From Hemicordylus capensis (lineage: Eukaryota; Chordata; Lepidosauria; Squamata; Cordylidae), in the NCBI RefSeq assembly GCF_027244095.1, contig NC_069662.1, positions 55,948,001-56,012,000 on the forward strand: DNA of 64,000 nucleotides. The letters run 5' to 3'. Made by a program: the position numbers and the translations under genes. Below are positions 34,100 through 45,500 of the stretch, piece by piece. A model generated the notes under the pieces. That model had not been told where the DNA came from. It saw only the letters and a list, made by a program, of their open reading frames with translations, and ran no database searches. Each line of letters begins with the position of its first letter. The stretch's first letter is position 1.

Positions 34100-34600
34100 G
34101 CACTGACCAACAGATTTACCAGATCCCCTCTTGGCATTGTTAGGTATTTTTTCAGAACTGGAGACACTAAAATCTAAAGATTTACTCACCTTTATGTTGA
34201 TTGCAGCTAGATTGATCATAGCCAAAAACTGGAAAGAGGGAGTATTATCCCTAGAAGAATGGTATAACAAACTCTGGTATATTGCAACAGCCGAAAACCC
34301 AACTGATTCCTTAAATATCCGAAAAGGTATAATTCCATCTCAATCTTTTATTACGATTTGGCAGGATCTATTATTATTTTTGAATTATAAAAATTATGAT
34401 AAGGAGGGGACAACCCAATTCATCTAAGTTTGGAAAGATGTATTTGTTTAAGAATGACCTCAGTGTTGTAGAGTGGTGTGTCTCTAACGTTTTGTAATAA
34501 TAGTTTTGGGCTTGTTTTTCTTCTTCTTTTCTTTTTAATGATGGTTTTAATAAATGTATTGTAATGGTGTCTGATTTTAAATATAAAATATATTTTTTAA
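34100..34600 (+). mobile_element. L1-clade LINE 3' end
   Basis: Encodes ARLIIAKNWK followed by LSLEEWYNKLWYIA, the C-terminal signature of L1 ORF2 protein, then an AT-rich 3' UTR. 5'-truncated. Confidence 0.75.
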
Positions 34601-35007
34601 AAAGTAGACAGTAGACTGACTCATTGTCAGTCACATCACAAACCTTTCCACTGCCTGCCTTCATGTGCTTATGCTCCTAACTTAGCAGGAGGGAATGGGA
34701 GGAGAGAATATACATCCTGAAGCTGTCTCCCTTTGTTTCTGTGTTTTCCACCGGATGGGTGGTTCATTCCTTCCTTCCTCCCTGAGGCACAGAACCATAT
34801 CAGCTCAAATCTTTCACAACAATACGGCTGCTGAGGAAAACTATAAGCGTATTTCATTGTGAGGAAATACTGGGGACAAGGAGAGAGGTCATGGGTGCAA
34901 ACAGAAATGCCCTTTGGAGAGAACTGAGCAAAGACCAACCAAATGTGTTGAAATGAAAGGAATACATCAAAGTATACCATTCTGTGTGGACATTGTGGAG
35001 ACTCATG

Positions 35008-35940
35008 TCACTTATTTATTTATTTATTTATTTATGACATTTACTATACCGCCCACTCTGAAGACTCCGGGTGGTGCACAACAACATGCAAACAGGCAAC
35101 ATTAAAAATTACATTCTAAATTAAAAACTAAAGTAACTACCAAAAAACAGAAAAATAAACTACAGGGCAAAAGCCTGGCAAAAAAAGAAAAGTCTTCAAT
35201 AGCGATTTGAAGATTGGTGAGGAAGGGGCTAGCCGGATCTGTAGGGGGAGACAGTTCCAAAGGAGCGGGGCAGCAACCGAAAAGGCCCTTTCACGGGTCC
35301 TAGAGCCCCGAACATCTCAGAAATCAGGGGCCGCCAGAAGGGCCACCTGAGATGATCTAACCGGATGGGATGTAACTGGATGGGAGAGGCGGGTCTATAG
35401 GTAGACAGGAGCCAGGCCCCGCAAGGCTTTGAAGGTCAGAACCAGGACCTTTAATTGAACTCAGTAGCGAATAGGCAACCAGTGCAATGACTGCAGGAGA
35501 GGTGTTACCCTGTCATACTTTCTGGCACCCATGAGTAGGCGAGTGCTGCATTCTGGACCCGCTGCTTCCCGATCGTCCTCAAAGGTAACCCTAGATAGAG
35601 AGTGTTACACTAATCTAAGCGGGAGATAACAAGGACATGGGTCACTGTCATTAATGCTGGCCGATCAAGGTAAGGGAGTAATTGGTGAACCAGATGAAGC
35701 TGGGCAAAAGCACTTCTGGCCGCAGCTTCCACCTGCTGCTCAAGCAGGAGGCAAGAGTCCAAAAAGACCCCTAAATCATGAACAAGCTCCTTGGGGGGGA
35801 GTGCCACCCCATCTAAAACAAGGTTCACATCCAGTTGTTGGCCGTTACAAGGGCTGAATAAAAGTAATTCAGTCTTCGTGGGATTCAGTCTGAGCTTCTT
35901 TTGATTCATCCAGACCTTAATACTTCTCACTTCTCACATA
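35008..35940 (-). mobile_element. L2/CR1-clade LINE 3' part
   Basis: The minus strand encodes WMNQKKLRLNPTKTELLLF and LGVFLDSCLLLEQQVEAAAR, then further reverse transcriptase tail and a 3' UTR ending in (TTTA)n at 35008-35032. Confidence 0.82.
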
Positions 35941-36865
35941 ATGGGAACTATCCAATGATGCCAAAACCCATTGTAAGGGGCACCCTAAATGTGAGAAAAG
36001 CAGCATTTCCCCCAGCAACAAAATATCAAGATTGAGTGCAAGAAAAAAATATAACAGCTCTGCATCAGAAATGCTACTTTGAGGAAAGGACCATGCTTCC
36101 CTTCAGTTGTAACAACTGTGTATTTATTATATGGTGGGGTGGTGGAGGAAGGGAAATGCTAAAAGGTTCTCTTGACTTGCTTCAGCTTTCCTGCCTGCGT
36201 GTATAAAGTCGGAAAATAGATGGGACTTGGGGAGGAACAGCGCCCTCTGGTGCCTGGTAAAAACCAAATTTCTGCAGAATCAGTGGCTCTGCAGTCCAGC
36301 CTGTCAGCACTTTAAGAATCAGGCAGTCCACACAAACTCTCCCTCTATATGATACTAAATAATGCTCCTGCTTTTCACAGCCACAAGAGTGCTTACCTGG
36401 GCCCAGGTGGGGGTGGGGGACTGCTACCAAGCCAATATCCTCCCTCAAACTAAGTTGCTCTCTGCTTTTGTTGTGTGTTTGCACACATGCAATCAGTGAG
36501 CAACTCCACTCACTTGCCACCACAGGATACCCCGTTGGAAAAGGGCAATACACCCCTTCTACATTCGGAGTTCTGTGGCAGGATGTTGTTGCTGAGCTCT
36601 AGCCTACTGAAAGTGCCTTCCAAAAGGTCCTCTCTTCTACCGAACTGTGGGCTTTGGGAGTCCCTACAACTACAAGGCACATACAAACAATACCAAGTTT
36701 GTATTTATTCATATGCACCAGCCCTTTCTCTCTGAGGAGCTCACGGGAATTTTCAGGAGACTATTTCACTTTATCCTCACAACAACCCTGTGAAGTGGGA
36801 GTTTTAGAAAGCAACAGTTAACCACAACTGCAAATTGTGCTGTACTATTTTTTAAACACTTCATT
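35941..36865. other. Unassigned intergenic sequence
   Basis: No gene or repeat end that can be placed. Confidence 0.35.
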
Positions 36866-37174
36866 CAGGGGCGTAACTACCATTAGGCAAGGGAAGACAG
36901 TCGTCTTGGGGCCCCACTGCCTCGAGGGCCCCACCAAGAAGCACGTCACATGACTCCCCACCCGCCCGTGTTGCACCCCCTATGAATTATGTTGAGTCTC
37001 TTGGAGATCGGCAGGAGCAGAGAGTAAAAAAACTAGATATTCACCGTATTCATAATGGGGATGTGAGTGTGAGTGCACTATATATTGGGAAGTGTGTTTG
37101 TGTGTGTGTATATCAGCAAGGGGCCCATTTGAAAATCTTATCTCTGGGCCCACTCCAACCTTGCTACGCCCCTG
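36866..37174. mobile_element. hAT-type element
   Basis: Ends caggggcgtaactacc / ccttgctacgcccctg, duplication acttcatt / aattcatt (7 of 8). Same family as 22935 and 29016. Confidence 0.85.
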
Positions 37175-37507
37175 AATTCATTCCAGGGCTTTTTACATAT
37201 GTCTGTGCTGATCCACTCAATCAAGCAAATATTGTTAAGAACAGTTTCTTCTTTCAAGCATTAATTTTAGAGCACACTCACATGCTCTGTTTTCCTGGGA
37301 TCAGATGTACTTACACAGCAGAGATCAATCTGAATATTGATCCTAATTGTGCCATTGAATTTGAATGGGGCAATTCTGGGACCAACAGAGAGAGCGCAGT
37401 CTACACAGTTAAGACAGTAGTGCACTACCTAAGACAGGGCCGGGGTGTGGTGCATCCTCCTAACTCACACCAGGGCCACTTTCAACCTCACTACACCCCT
37501 GGCACAC

Positions 37508-37859
37508 CTTAAGTGGTGCAGCGGGGAAATGCTTGACTAACAAGCATAAGGCTGCCGGTTCAAATCCCTGTTGGTACTATATTGGGCAGCAGCGATATAG
37601 GAAGATGCTGAAAGGTATAATCTCATACTGCATGGGAGAAGGCAATGGTAAGAGCCAGCGTCGTGTAATGGTTAGAGTGCTGGACTAGGACCGGGGAGAC
37701 CCGAGTTCAAATCCCCATTCAGCCATGAAACTAGCTGGGTGACTCTGGGCCAGTCACTTCTCTCTCAGCCTAACCTACTTCACAGGGTTGTTGTGAAAGA
37801 GAAACTCAAGTATGTAGTACACCGCTCTGGGCTCCTTGGAGGAAGAGCGGGATATAAAT

Positions 37860-37897
<38 letters not shown>

Positions 37898-37990
37898 CAA
37901 CCCCTCCTGTATTCTATCAAAGACAACTGCAGGGCTCTGTGGGCGCCCGGGGTAGAAATCGAATTGACGGCATACTTTACCTTTACTTAC
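37508..37990 (+). repeat. tRNA-derived SINE split by a second SINE
   Basis: The outer SINE starts taagtggtgcagcgggg with B box ggttcaaatccc and ends at the tttaccttta tail near 37990. The reverse copy is at 17943. A Sauria-type SINE (37652-37896) sits in its middle. Confidence 0.82.
37652..37896 (+). repeat. Sauria-type SINE ending in (AAT)n
   Basis: tRNA-like head with gagttcaaatcccc B box, core tgggccagtcacttctctc and cacagggttgttgtga, tail gagcgggatataaatgtaat then about 12 AAT units. Nearly identical to 62022-62282. The tail resembles BovB LINE ends, its presumed partner. Confidence 0.9.
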
Positions 37991-38064
37991 ACTCCTGGTA
38001 CCATTCATTCTACTTAGAACTACTTCCCCCATACCCATGAATACACCTTGACAATTCAGGATTG

Positions 38065-38370
38065 GTCTAAAGGAGGAGAGCTGGTCTTGTGGTAGCAAGC
38101 ATGATTCGTCCCTTTTGCTAAGCAGGATCCACCCTGGTTGCATAGGATGGGAGACAACATGTGTGAGCACTGTAAGATATTCTCCTTAGGGGATGGGGCC
38201 ACTCTGATAAGAGCAGAAGGTTTCAAGTTCCCTCCCTGGCATCTCCAAGATAGGGCTGAGAGAGAGTCCTGCCGGCAACCTTGGAGAAGCCGCTGCCAGT
38301 CTGTGAAGACAATACCGAGCTAGATGGACCAATGGTCTGACTCAGTATATGGCAGTTTCCTATGTTTCTA
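38065..38370 (+). repeat. 5S rRNA-derived SINE
   Basis: gctaagcaggatcc and cctggttgcataggatggga follow the 5S promoter region. The 3' half is nearly identical to the copies at 31352 and 53961. Confidence 0.88.
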
Positions 38371-38784
38371 ACACTTTATGCGTCTGATGAAGCAGATTCT
38401 AGTCCACAAAGGTTTATGCTACATTAAATGTGTAACTGTAAGATGTCCCAAGACTCATGGTTGTTTTTGCTGTGACATACTAACGGAGCTACCCCTTTGG
38501 AATTTGTTTCCATGAATGATGTACTTGCAAAACAAATATCCCACAAGACCCAAATTAACTTCTGCCTATAGCATAAGATGCTCTTCAGGGTGGGAGGGGA
38601 GGGTCAATACCAAGCTCTTGGAATTTTTAAAGATCTCTCTCTCTCCATTCAATATTTAGAGCAATTCAACACTACATGATTAACACTTAACTAATACAAA
38701 ACTTTCACTATATACCCTGGCTTAGAAGGGATAATGGCGCAAAGCACAGACAGCATGCACCCTAAAAATAAGGCCACTTCATGT

Positions 38785-40930
38785 ACTCATCCCCCAATGC
38801 CTGATTGATTAAGTGCTGTCAAGTCAGTGTCAACTCTTAGCAACCACATAGATAGATTCTCTCCACGATGATCTGTCTTCAGCTTGGCAGATCTTTTAGG
38901 TCTCATTTTAGGTCTCAGTGGTGCATTCATTGCTGTCGTAATTGAGTCTATCCACCTTGCAGCTGGTCGTCCTCTTCTTCTCTTTCCTTCAGTTTTCCCC
39001 AGCATTACAGACTTCTCAAGGAAGCTGGGTCTTCACATAATGTGTCCAGAGTATGATAGTTTGAGCCTGGTCATTTGTGCTTCGAGTGAAAATTCTGGAT
39101 TGATTTGTTCTATGATCTATTTGTTTGTTTTCCTGGCTGTCCATGCTATCCTCAAAAGTCTTCTCCAGCACCAAAGTTCAAAAGCGTCAATGCATTTTTT
39201 CTATCTTGCTTCTTCAAAGTCTAGCTTTTGCATCCATAGAGTATCACGGTGAAAACCATTTTCTGAATGATTCTAATCTTTGTAGGTATAGACATATCAC
39301 AGCATCTAAATATTCTTTCCAAAGCCTTCATTGCAGCCCTACCAAGTGCTTGTCTGCAACGTATTTCTTGACTGCTGGATCCTTTACTGTCGATGGTTGA
39401 TCCTAAAAGGCAGAAGCTATCCATCACTTCAATGTCTTCATTATCAGTTCTGAGGCTGGTTGCTGTACTCATCGTCATTAGTTTAATCTTCTTTACATTT
39501 AGTTGTAGTCCCATTTCTTCACTATGCTCCTTGACTTTCATTACTAGAGCTTGTAGATCATCTGCATTCTCAGCTATCAGAGTAGTGTCATCAGCATAGC
39601 ACAGGTTATTGATGTTTCTTCCTCCAGTTTTAAAACCATGCTCATCTTCTTCCAATCCAGCTTCCCTCAGTATATGTTCAGCATATAAATTGAATAAATA
39701 AGGAGAAAGTAGACAGCCGATCAGGATCCTTTGCCGATCAGGATCCAGTCTGTTTCACCATGTTCTGTCTGGACTGTGGCTTCCTGTCCTGTGTATAGGT
39801 TTCTCATGAGGACAATGAGATGTTCTGGGATGCCCTTTTTCCTAAGGATATTCCACAAATTGACATGGGTGATGCAATAGAAGGTTTTACTGTAGTCAAT
39901 GGAGCACATATTTACTTCTTTTTGGTATTCTTTGGGTTCCTCAATTATCCAGCATGCATCAGCAATGATGTCTCTTGTTCCTCGACCTTTTCTGAAACCA
40001 GCTTGAACATCCGGCATTTCCCTTTCCACGTAGCGCTCTAATCTGCATTGGATGATCCTAAGCATTACTTTGCTAGCATGTGAAATTAAGGATATTGTGC
40101 GATGGTTTACGCAATCTGTTAAGTCTCCTTTCTTTGGTATGAGTATGCAGACTGACCTCTTCCAGTCTGTTGGCCACTGTGTTGTTCTCCAGATTTGCTG
40201 GCATAGTTTGGTTAGAGCCTTGACTGATTCTTCTTCTGTTGCTTGCCATATTCCTACAGCTATTCCATCAGTTCCTGTAGCCTTCTTACTTGGTAATGAC
40301 CAGAGTGCTGATTTAACTTCATCTTCCTGCACTAGAGGTTCTTGCAAACAGAGAATACCTTCTAGAGTATCTTGGATATTGACGTCCCTGCTGTACAGAT
40401 GTTCAGTATATTCCTTCCATCTCTGTTTGATCTTCTCCGAATCTTCACTATCTGTCCTTCGGCATTCTTTAACTACCAATTCGAGGTTGGAAACTCCTTT
40501 CAACTTCAGAGGTCTTTTGAAAAACTTTTTTCTGTGTCTATTTCCATCCTCAAGGCCTTTACAGATGTCATTGTAGTACTGCTCCTTGTCTCTTCTAACA
40601 GCTTTCAGAAATTCCCTATCAAGTTCCTTCCTGAGGTCTTTATCTTTCTTGACTTTGGCTTCTCCCCTTTTCTAGGCAATTTCCACTGTCTGTTCTGATA
40701 TCCATTTTGTTTTCTTCTGTTTCTTGGTCTTTTGCAGTCTTTTTTCGCATTCAGTCTTAACAACATCCCACAGATCCTCTGGTTCCCTATCATGAGGTTC
40801 AGAAATCTCTAATAATTTGACAAAATCCATAAACTTTCCTTCCAATAGTCCCATTGTTCCAACACCCTTTCCCACTCTTTCCTAATTCTGCTTGTAACAA
40901 TATCCTTTCTTTCTGACAGTCCCAAAGATA
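38785..40930 (-). mobile_element. BovB (RTE-clade) LINE, 5'-truncated
   Basis: The minus strand encodes BovB reverse transcriptase blocks: LPSKKATGTDGI, ILIPKKGDL, QAGFRKGRGTRD, LYTGQEATVQTEHGETDW, NNLCYADDTTLIAE, VKKIKLMTMS, then the C-terminal MLGKTEGKRRRGRPAARWID. The order is correct from 40.9 kb down to 38.8 kb. The copy is disrupted by stops and frame changes, and the endonuclease half is missing. Confidence 0.92.
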
Positions 40931-42039
40931 CTGTTCGACCTATAATCCGAGGAGCTATTGCTCCTTTTAACAGCCCAAAGCCACGTTTCTTAGGTCTTCC
41001 TCCATCACATCCCTAAAGTCCCACGTGTTGCCTAGTAACAGCCTCCTGTCCCCTACCATAATCTGAAGCGTTCTTTAGAAGACATAACTGCGTAGCAAAT
41101 ACTCGTATACGCTGGTTGTGTAGGCCAGCCCCTCCCCCGGCCCACGCACTTTTAATTGGTTACATGAATAGCAGAGGCCCTGGTCAGGTTGGTAGACAAG
41201 CTGTTTGTCCACCTGCAGGTTTGGGCGTGTGTTTGTAGGACGCTTGTGGGTTTTGCTACCTCGATCTCCATTCCAAATTGAACGTTCAGGGCAACCAATC
41301 GGATAGGGCTCCACAGAAAACTGGAGACGGAGCAATTCCTTCAATATGCATTACGCTCCTGCGCTACCTTTCGCGGCGGTCAATTGCAAAACAGACTGCG
41401 TTTGTGATTCTTGCCTTTTTCTATCTCTTTAGTGAGGAAGACGTGCATATAGAAGTACAAAAAGCTTAGATTGTCAATTCCATTGTCTAATAATGAGACT
41501 TCACGGTTCCTTTTGATACTACTTTTGGCCTCCCCACCCTCGTAGAAATGATAGCCGCCCATAGGAAACCATGGAAATATCCAGGATTGTAAACATAGCT
41601 GTGCTTGGGCAGCAGAGCCCCACTCATCCCGCCGCCCAACAAAAGACAGCAGCAAACCGACGTTCACGCTCAGGTCTTCTTCCCGGGAAACGTGATTTGT
41701 ATGTGTTTAAACATAAAAATAATAAACCCTGCCAATGATGAAAATACAAACACAATTCATCGTTATCCTTATATTGCTAGCTGGAGAGTTTGGGTTGAGC
41801 GATAGTAACGTACGAACCCTGCAATGTAGTCCACTGTTAATATTCCTCTTAAGGGTTGGGGCTAGCTGCAAGAATAGTGTACGATAACAATCCTGCAGTG
41901 TAGGTCCAACGCTATCCATATAGCAAGGGGCATTGACAGAAAGCAGTGTGTGTATAACAACACTAAAGTATTGTCTCTAAAGTATAATCGAGTGTTATCA
42001 TTCCATCTCCTCTTAGGGTTAGTTCTTTCTTTTTAAGAA
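40931..42039. other. Unassigned sequence upstream of the VPS25 promoter
   Basis: No coding exon is recognised. This is the most likely place for unannotated VPS25 upstream regulatory DNA. Confidence 0.35.
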
Positions 42040-42522
42040 AGCTAGAAGTCGGGGAGGGAGATTTTAATCACAAAAACGCTCACAGGACAGGGCGCGGGGA
42101 CTAATCGGACCTTGCCCAGCGCCAGCGCCACTGTTGTAATCAGCTTGGCCCTACTTCCAAAACGAAACTGTGTGTGCGGGTGGGGGAGACTCCACCCCCA
42201 GGATGCAGCAAAGGACAATCTAATTCGACGACCTCCACTTGCCAGCCGATATCCAGAGCTCAACTCCAGACAGAAAAGCTCTGTACCCTATTGATTTGCA
42301 TGCAGACGAGCTGCGCGTCCGTCTTGGCAGATGAAATGCCAAGACAACCCGGAAGTTGGGAACGATGTGTGAGTTTGTCTTTTTCTAGTTCTATGGACAC
42401 GCAAGGGATTTGCTCTTCTCGGAACCTTTAGGTGGGGCGAGTGGGGAGTGCTGTGGATATACTTGCAGGACCGACCAGAAGTTGGTGCTTGGAGGCGGAA
42501 GTTCCGTCCTGCCCCGGAGGCG
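42040..42522 (+). promoter_or_regulatory. VPS25 CpG-rich promoter and 5' UTR
   Basis: This stretch is markedly richer in CpG than its surroundings and lacks a TATA box, as expected for a housekeeping gene. ETS-type cores sit at about 42348-42358 (cccggaagttg) and 42494-42505 (ggcggaagttcc). An octamer-like atttgcat lies at about 42294-42301. Transcription probably starts between 42,340 and 42,510. Confidence 0.6.
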
Positions 42523-42572
42523 ATGATGAGTTTCGAGTGGCCCTGGCAGTACTGCTTTCCGCCCTTCTTCAC
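42523..42572 (+). CDS. VPS25: VPS25 coding exon 1
   Basis: Encodes MMSFEWPWQYCFPPFF plus two bases of a Thr codon; donor ac|gtgagt. Residue 11 is Cys (TGC), where human has Arg. Confidence 0.94.
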
Positions 42573-45500
42573 GTGAGTCCCGGGACACCCTCGACCCCAG
42601 GGCTCCCTCTCCCCCTCGCTCGACTTTGTGCTTAAAGAGGTAGCGTCCTGCCCCCCGGTATAAGCTGGGTGCGCACGCTAAAGGAGCCCCTCGGAACCCC
42701 GGTTTCTACAGGAAGGACCTAAGAAGATGGGCACGGCTTCCTCGGCGTCCATCGCTTCTCTTTTATCTTCCAGTCCGATCGCAAAGTCCACAGTTGCTCC
42801 TTAAGCTTAGGATATTTGGCCGCTTGTCCTCCAACCTTCTCAAGATTACAAAAAAAGAAAGAAAGAAAAGAAAAGTCACTGATCCCTCTCTATTGGATGC
42901 TTTATTGTGACTGCAAACAACCCGCACAGACGGTGCTGTACGGGCCATTGCAACTGAATGTGTGAATCGGAAAGTTTCTTTGGAGATGGTCACGTTTATC
43001 TTTCATTGAACGTGTAAACAAGAGTAAACGAGGGTGGCGGAGCGGGGCGGCGGGCTGGTTTATTTGATCAGATTCTTCTGTGTATGCCCCATCCATGTGT
43101 ATTTGGGGAGGGGGATGCATTTGTATGGGGAGAGAGATTGTAGAGGACATTTTCAACTTTATTGCTGATGGAGATGAGTTCCTGGGCAGAAAATGATGGA
43201 GGCATAGGGACAGGACTTAGTGGAGCATCAAATGTAGAGAGATTTGAGAATTGTTAGAATGCTTCAGTGTAGATCAGGTTGGTGTTGCTCATGCAGATAA
43301 ATAGTAGAAGAGGAGACCATGAATTAAAAAGAAATAAGGTCAGATCTTCAGAGATTAATCAGCCTGAAAACATGCATGAGGTAATGAAAGGAGGAAGTCA
43401 GTCAATGCTAGAGATTAGTGGGACAATAGAATAAACCAGTCAGAATCAAGGCTACGGAGGAATTAAAAGGTAAAAGCTGTAGAGTCTAAGGAGTGAACAG
43501 GTGATAAAAAGGCACTCCTGAGAAAGCCACCATGCTTATAAACTGCCAGTAACAGAAGGAGCAAGAGACACAGTGCAGAGAGGAGGAGAGTGCACACAGT
43601 GTTAAAAGTGACTGAGTAACGGTTAGAGAGAGGGGAATCCACTGTGGAAAGATTGACATAAGACAGTTCTTAGAATACATAAGATCAAATAGGTGGCCAT
43701 GGCAGTGAGTAGGGAGTCTGTCCAAGTCACAGGCCAAAGGAGAAAAAGAGGTGGTGATTAGGGAGGGGAGACGGGAAGCAGCTGGGTTAATGAGATTACC
43801 AACATGGATGTTGAAGTCCTCAAGGAGCAAAGAAGGTATCGGTGTTTCCTCTAACAGGGATTCCTAGATGTTGTTGACTACAGCTCCCATAATACCCAGG
43901 CAAAAGCCATTTTAGCTGGGGATTCTGGGAGTTGTAGTCAACAACATCTAGGAATCCCTGTTAGAGGAAACACTGATAGGAATGTTATCAGAGAGAAGAA
44001 AGGCAAGCCAACCATCTAGAACAGATATTGAAAAGTGAAAGGGGGCTGTGGGGACAACATAGTACAGCGACACAGAGATGCCAGAACAAAAAAGAGAGAG
44101 AGATTGAGAACAGGCTGCAACACTCAGGGGATGAGGGAGTGGGGAGACAAACAATGAGATTAGAGGGGAGAGGGTGGATGAGTGCCATGATCCAGGAAGC
44201 AAAAACAGCAGAGAGACAAGATTAGGAGGTTGGATGTAGAACATAAGCTGCAGAGCAAGGGATGTTATGAGGTGCAGCTCATCCGGCAGAGCTGCAGTGT
44301 CCCAAATGGGCATCTGTGCCATTTGGCACCATTCTTCGGCATTAAAGGCATTGACTGGGCTTAAGGAGCAGAGTAGCTGGTTGAAAGCAGTATGTGAAGC
44401 ACTGCTTCTCACTCAGCCACTTGTCATGTTGACAAATGAGAGATTTCCCCAGAGACCTCTGTGTTGATTCAGCGTCCCTGGGATGAACTTTTTAAATGTG
44501 AGAAGAGGAAGCAAATAATGACATTTCATTTCTCTTTATGGTCACTTTCCTACTATTTCAGGGAAGAAGAAAACCAGATCTGTCTCCTTCACCCCGTATG
44601 TCAGAATAGGGGTGTATTCCAAAAAACTAGCATACATTGCTATCAGTATTTCATTGTATCAAGGATTATGACCCACCATTTCAATTCATGCAGACCTCTG
44701 ACCAAAACAATTTGCCAACGTTCTGTGTAGGAAAAGTTTTCCAAGTGTGCTCAACAGTGCAAGAATACGTATTAGCTTCTACCTTCAACTTCATGTTGCT
44801 GTGATAATTTAGAAGGGTTTTTTCCAAATGTAACTGCTGCTCAATTTTAGATTCTGCAGACAAGTGGAAATAATGAGATTGGGTCTCAAATGGCCTATTT
44901 TCTGGTCATAAATATGCAACCCGGACTCCCGGGGCAGAATGCTCTTTTCTCCCTTTCTTCTCACTGTATTCTGCCTTAATGTCATTTTTTTCTCATTTGG
45001 AAATATGCATATAATATTTCTGAAACTGATTGTTGACATCACCTTTGCTAACTGAGCAAAGATGCACTTTTTAAAGTGGTGATTCTCTTATAGTCAGCAG
45101 AGAGAGAGCATGCCCAGCTGTCCCTATCCGGCCCCAGCACAGTATCCTTTCAGAGGCTGTTGCTGGTGCCTACCTTATGTTTCTTTTCAAATGTGAGCCC
45201 TTTGGGGATAGGGAACTATTTTATTTTATTTTATGTAAACAGTTTTGAGAACTTTCATTGAAAAGTGGTATATAAATATTTGTTGTAGTAGATCTGTCCG
45301 TGAGGCAGCAGGAAAGAAGTTGGATAATCTCTTGAGGCCTTCTCTAGTTTTACAGTCAGTGGTGACCACTGCTGGAGATGAGGGTTAAACTGTTTTGTTA
45401 CAAGGTAGGATTGTTGCCGCTGAGCCCATAAGGTTCTGTTCCTTGATTCTGGATTGAAGCCTTAAATGGCATAATGGGATATCTGTGACAGACTGACTGA

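Noticed and set aside
37652-37896. Possible tRNA gene from A/B boxes
   Set aside because: The tRNA-like head is fused to a SINE body and AAT tail and recurs at 62022.
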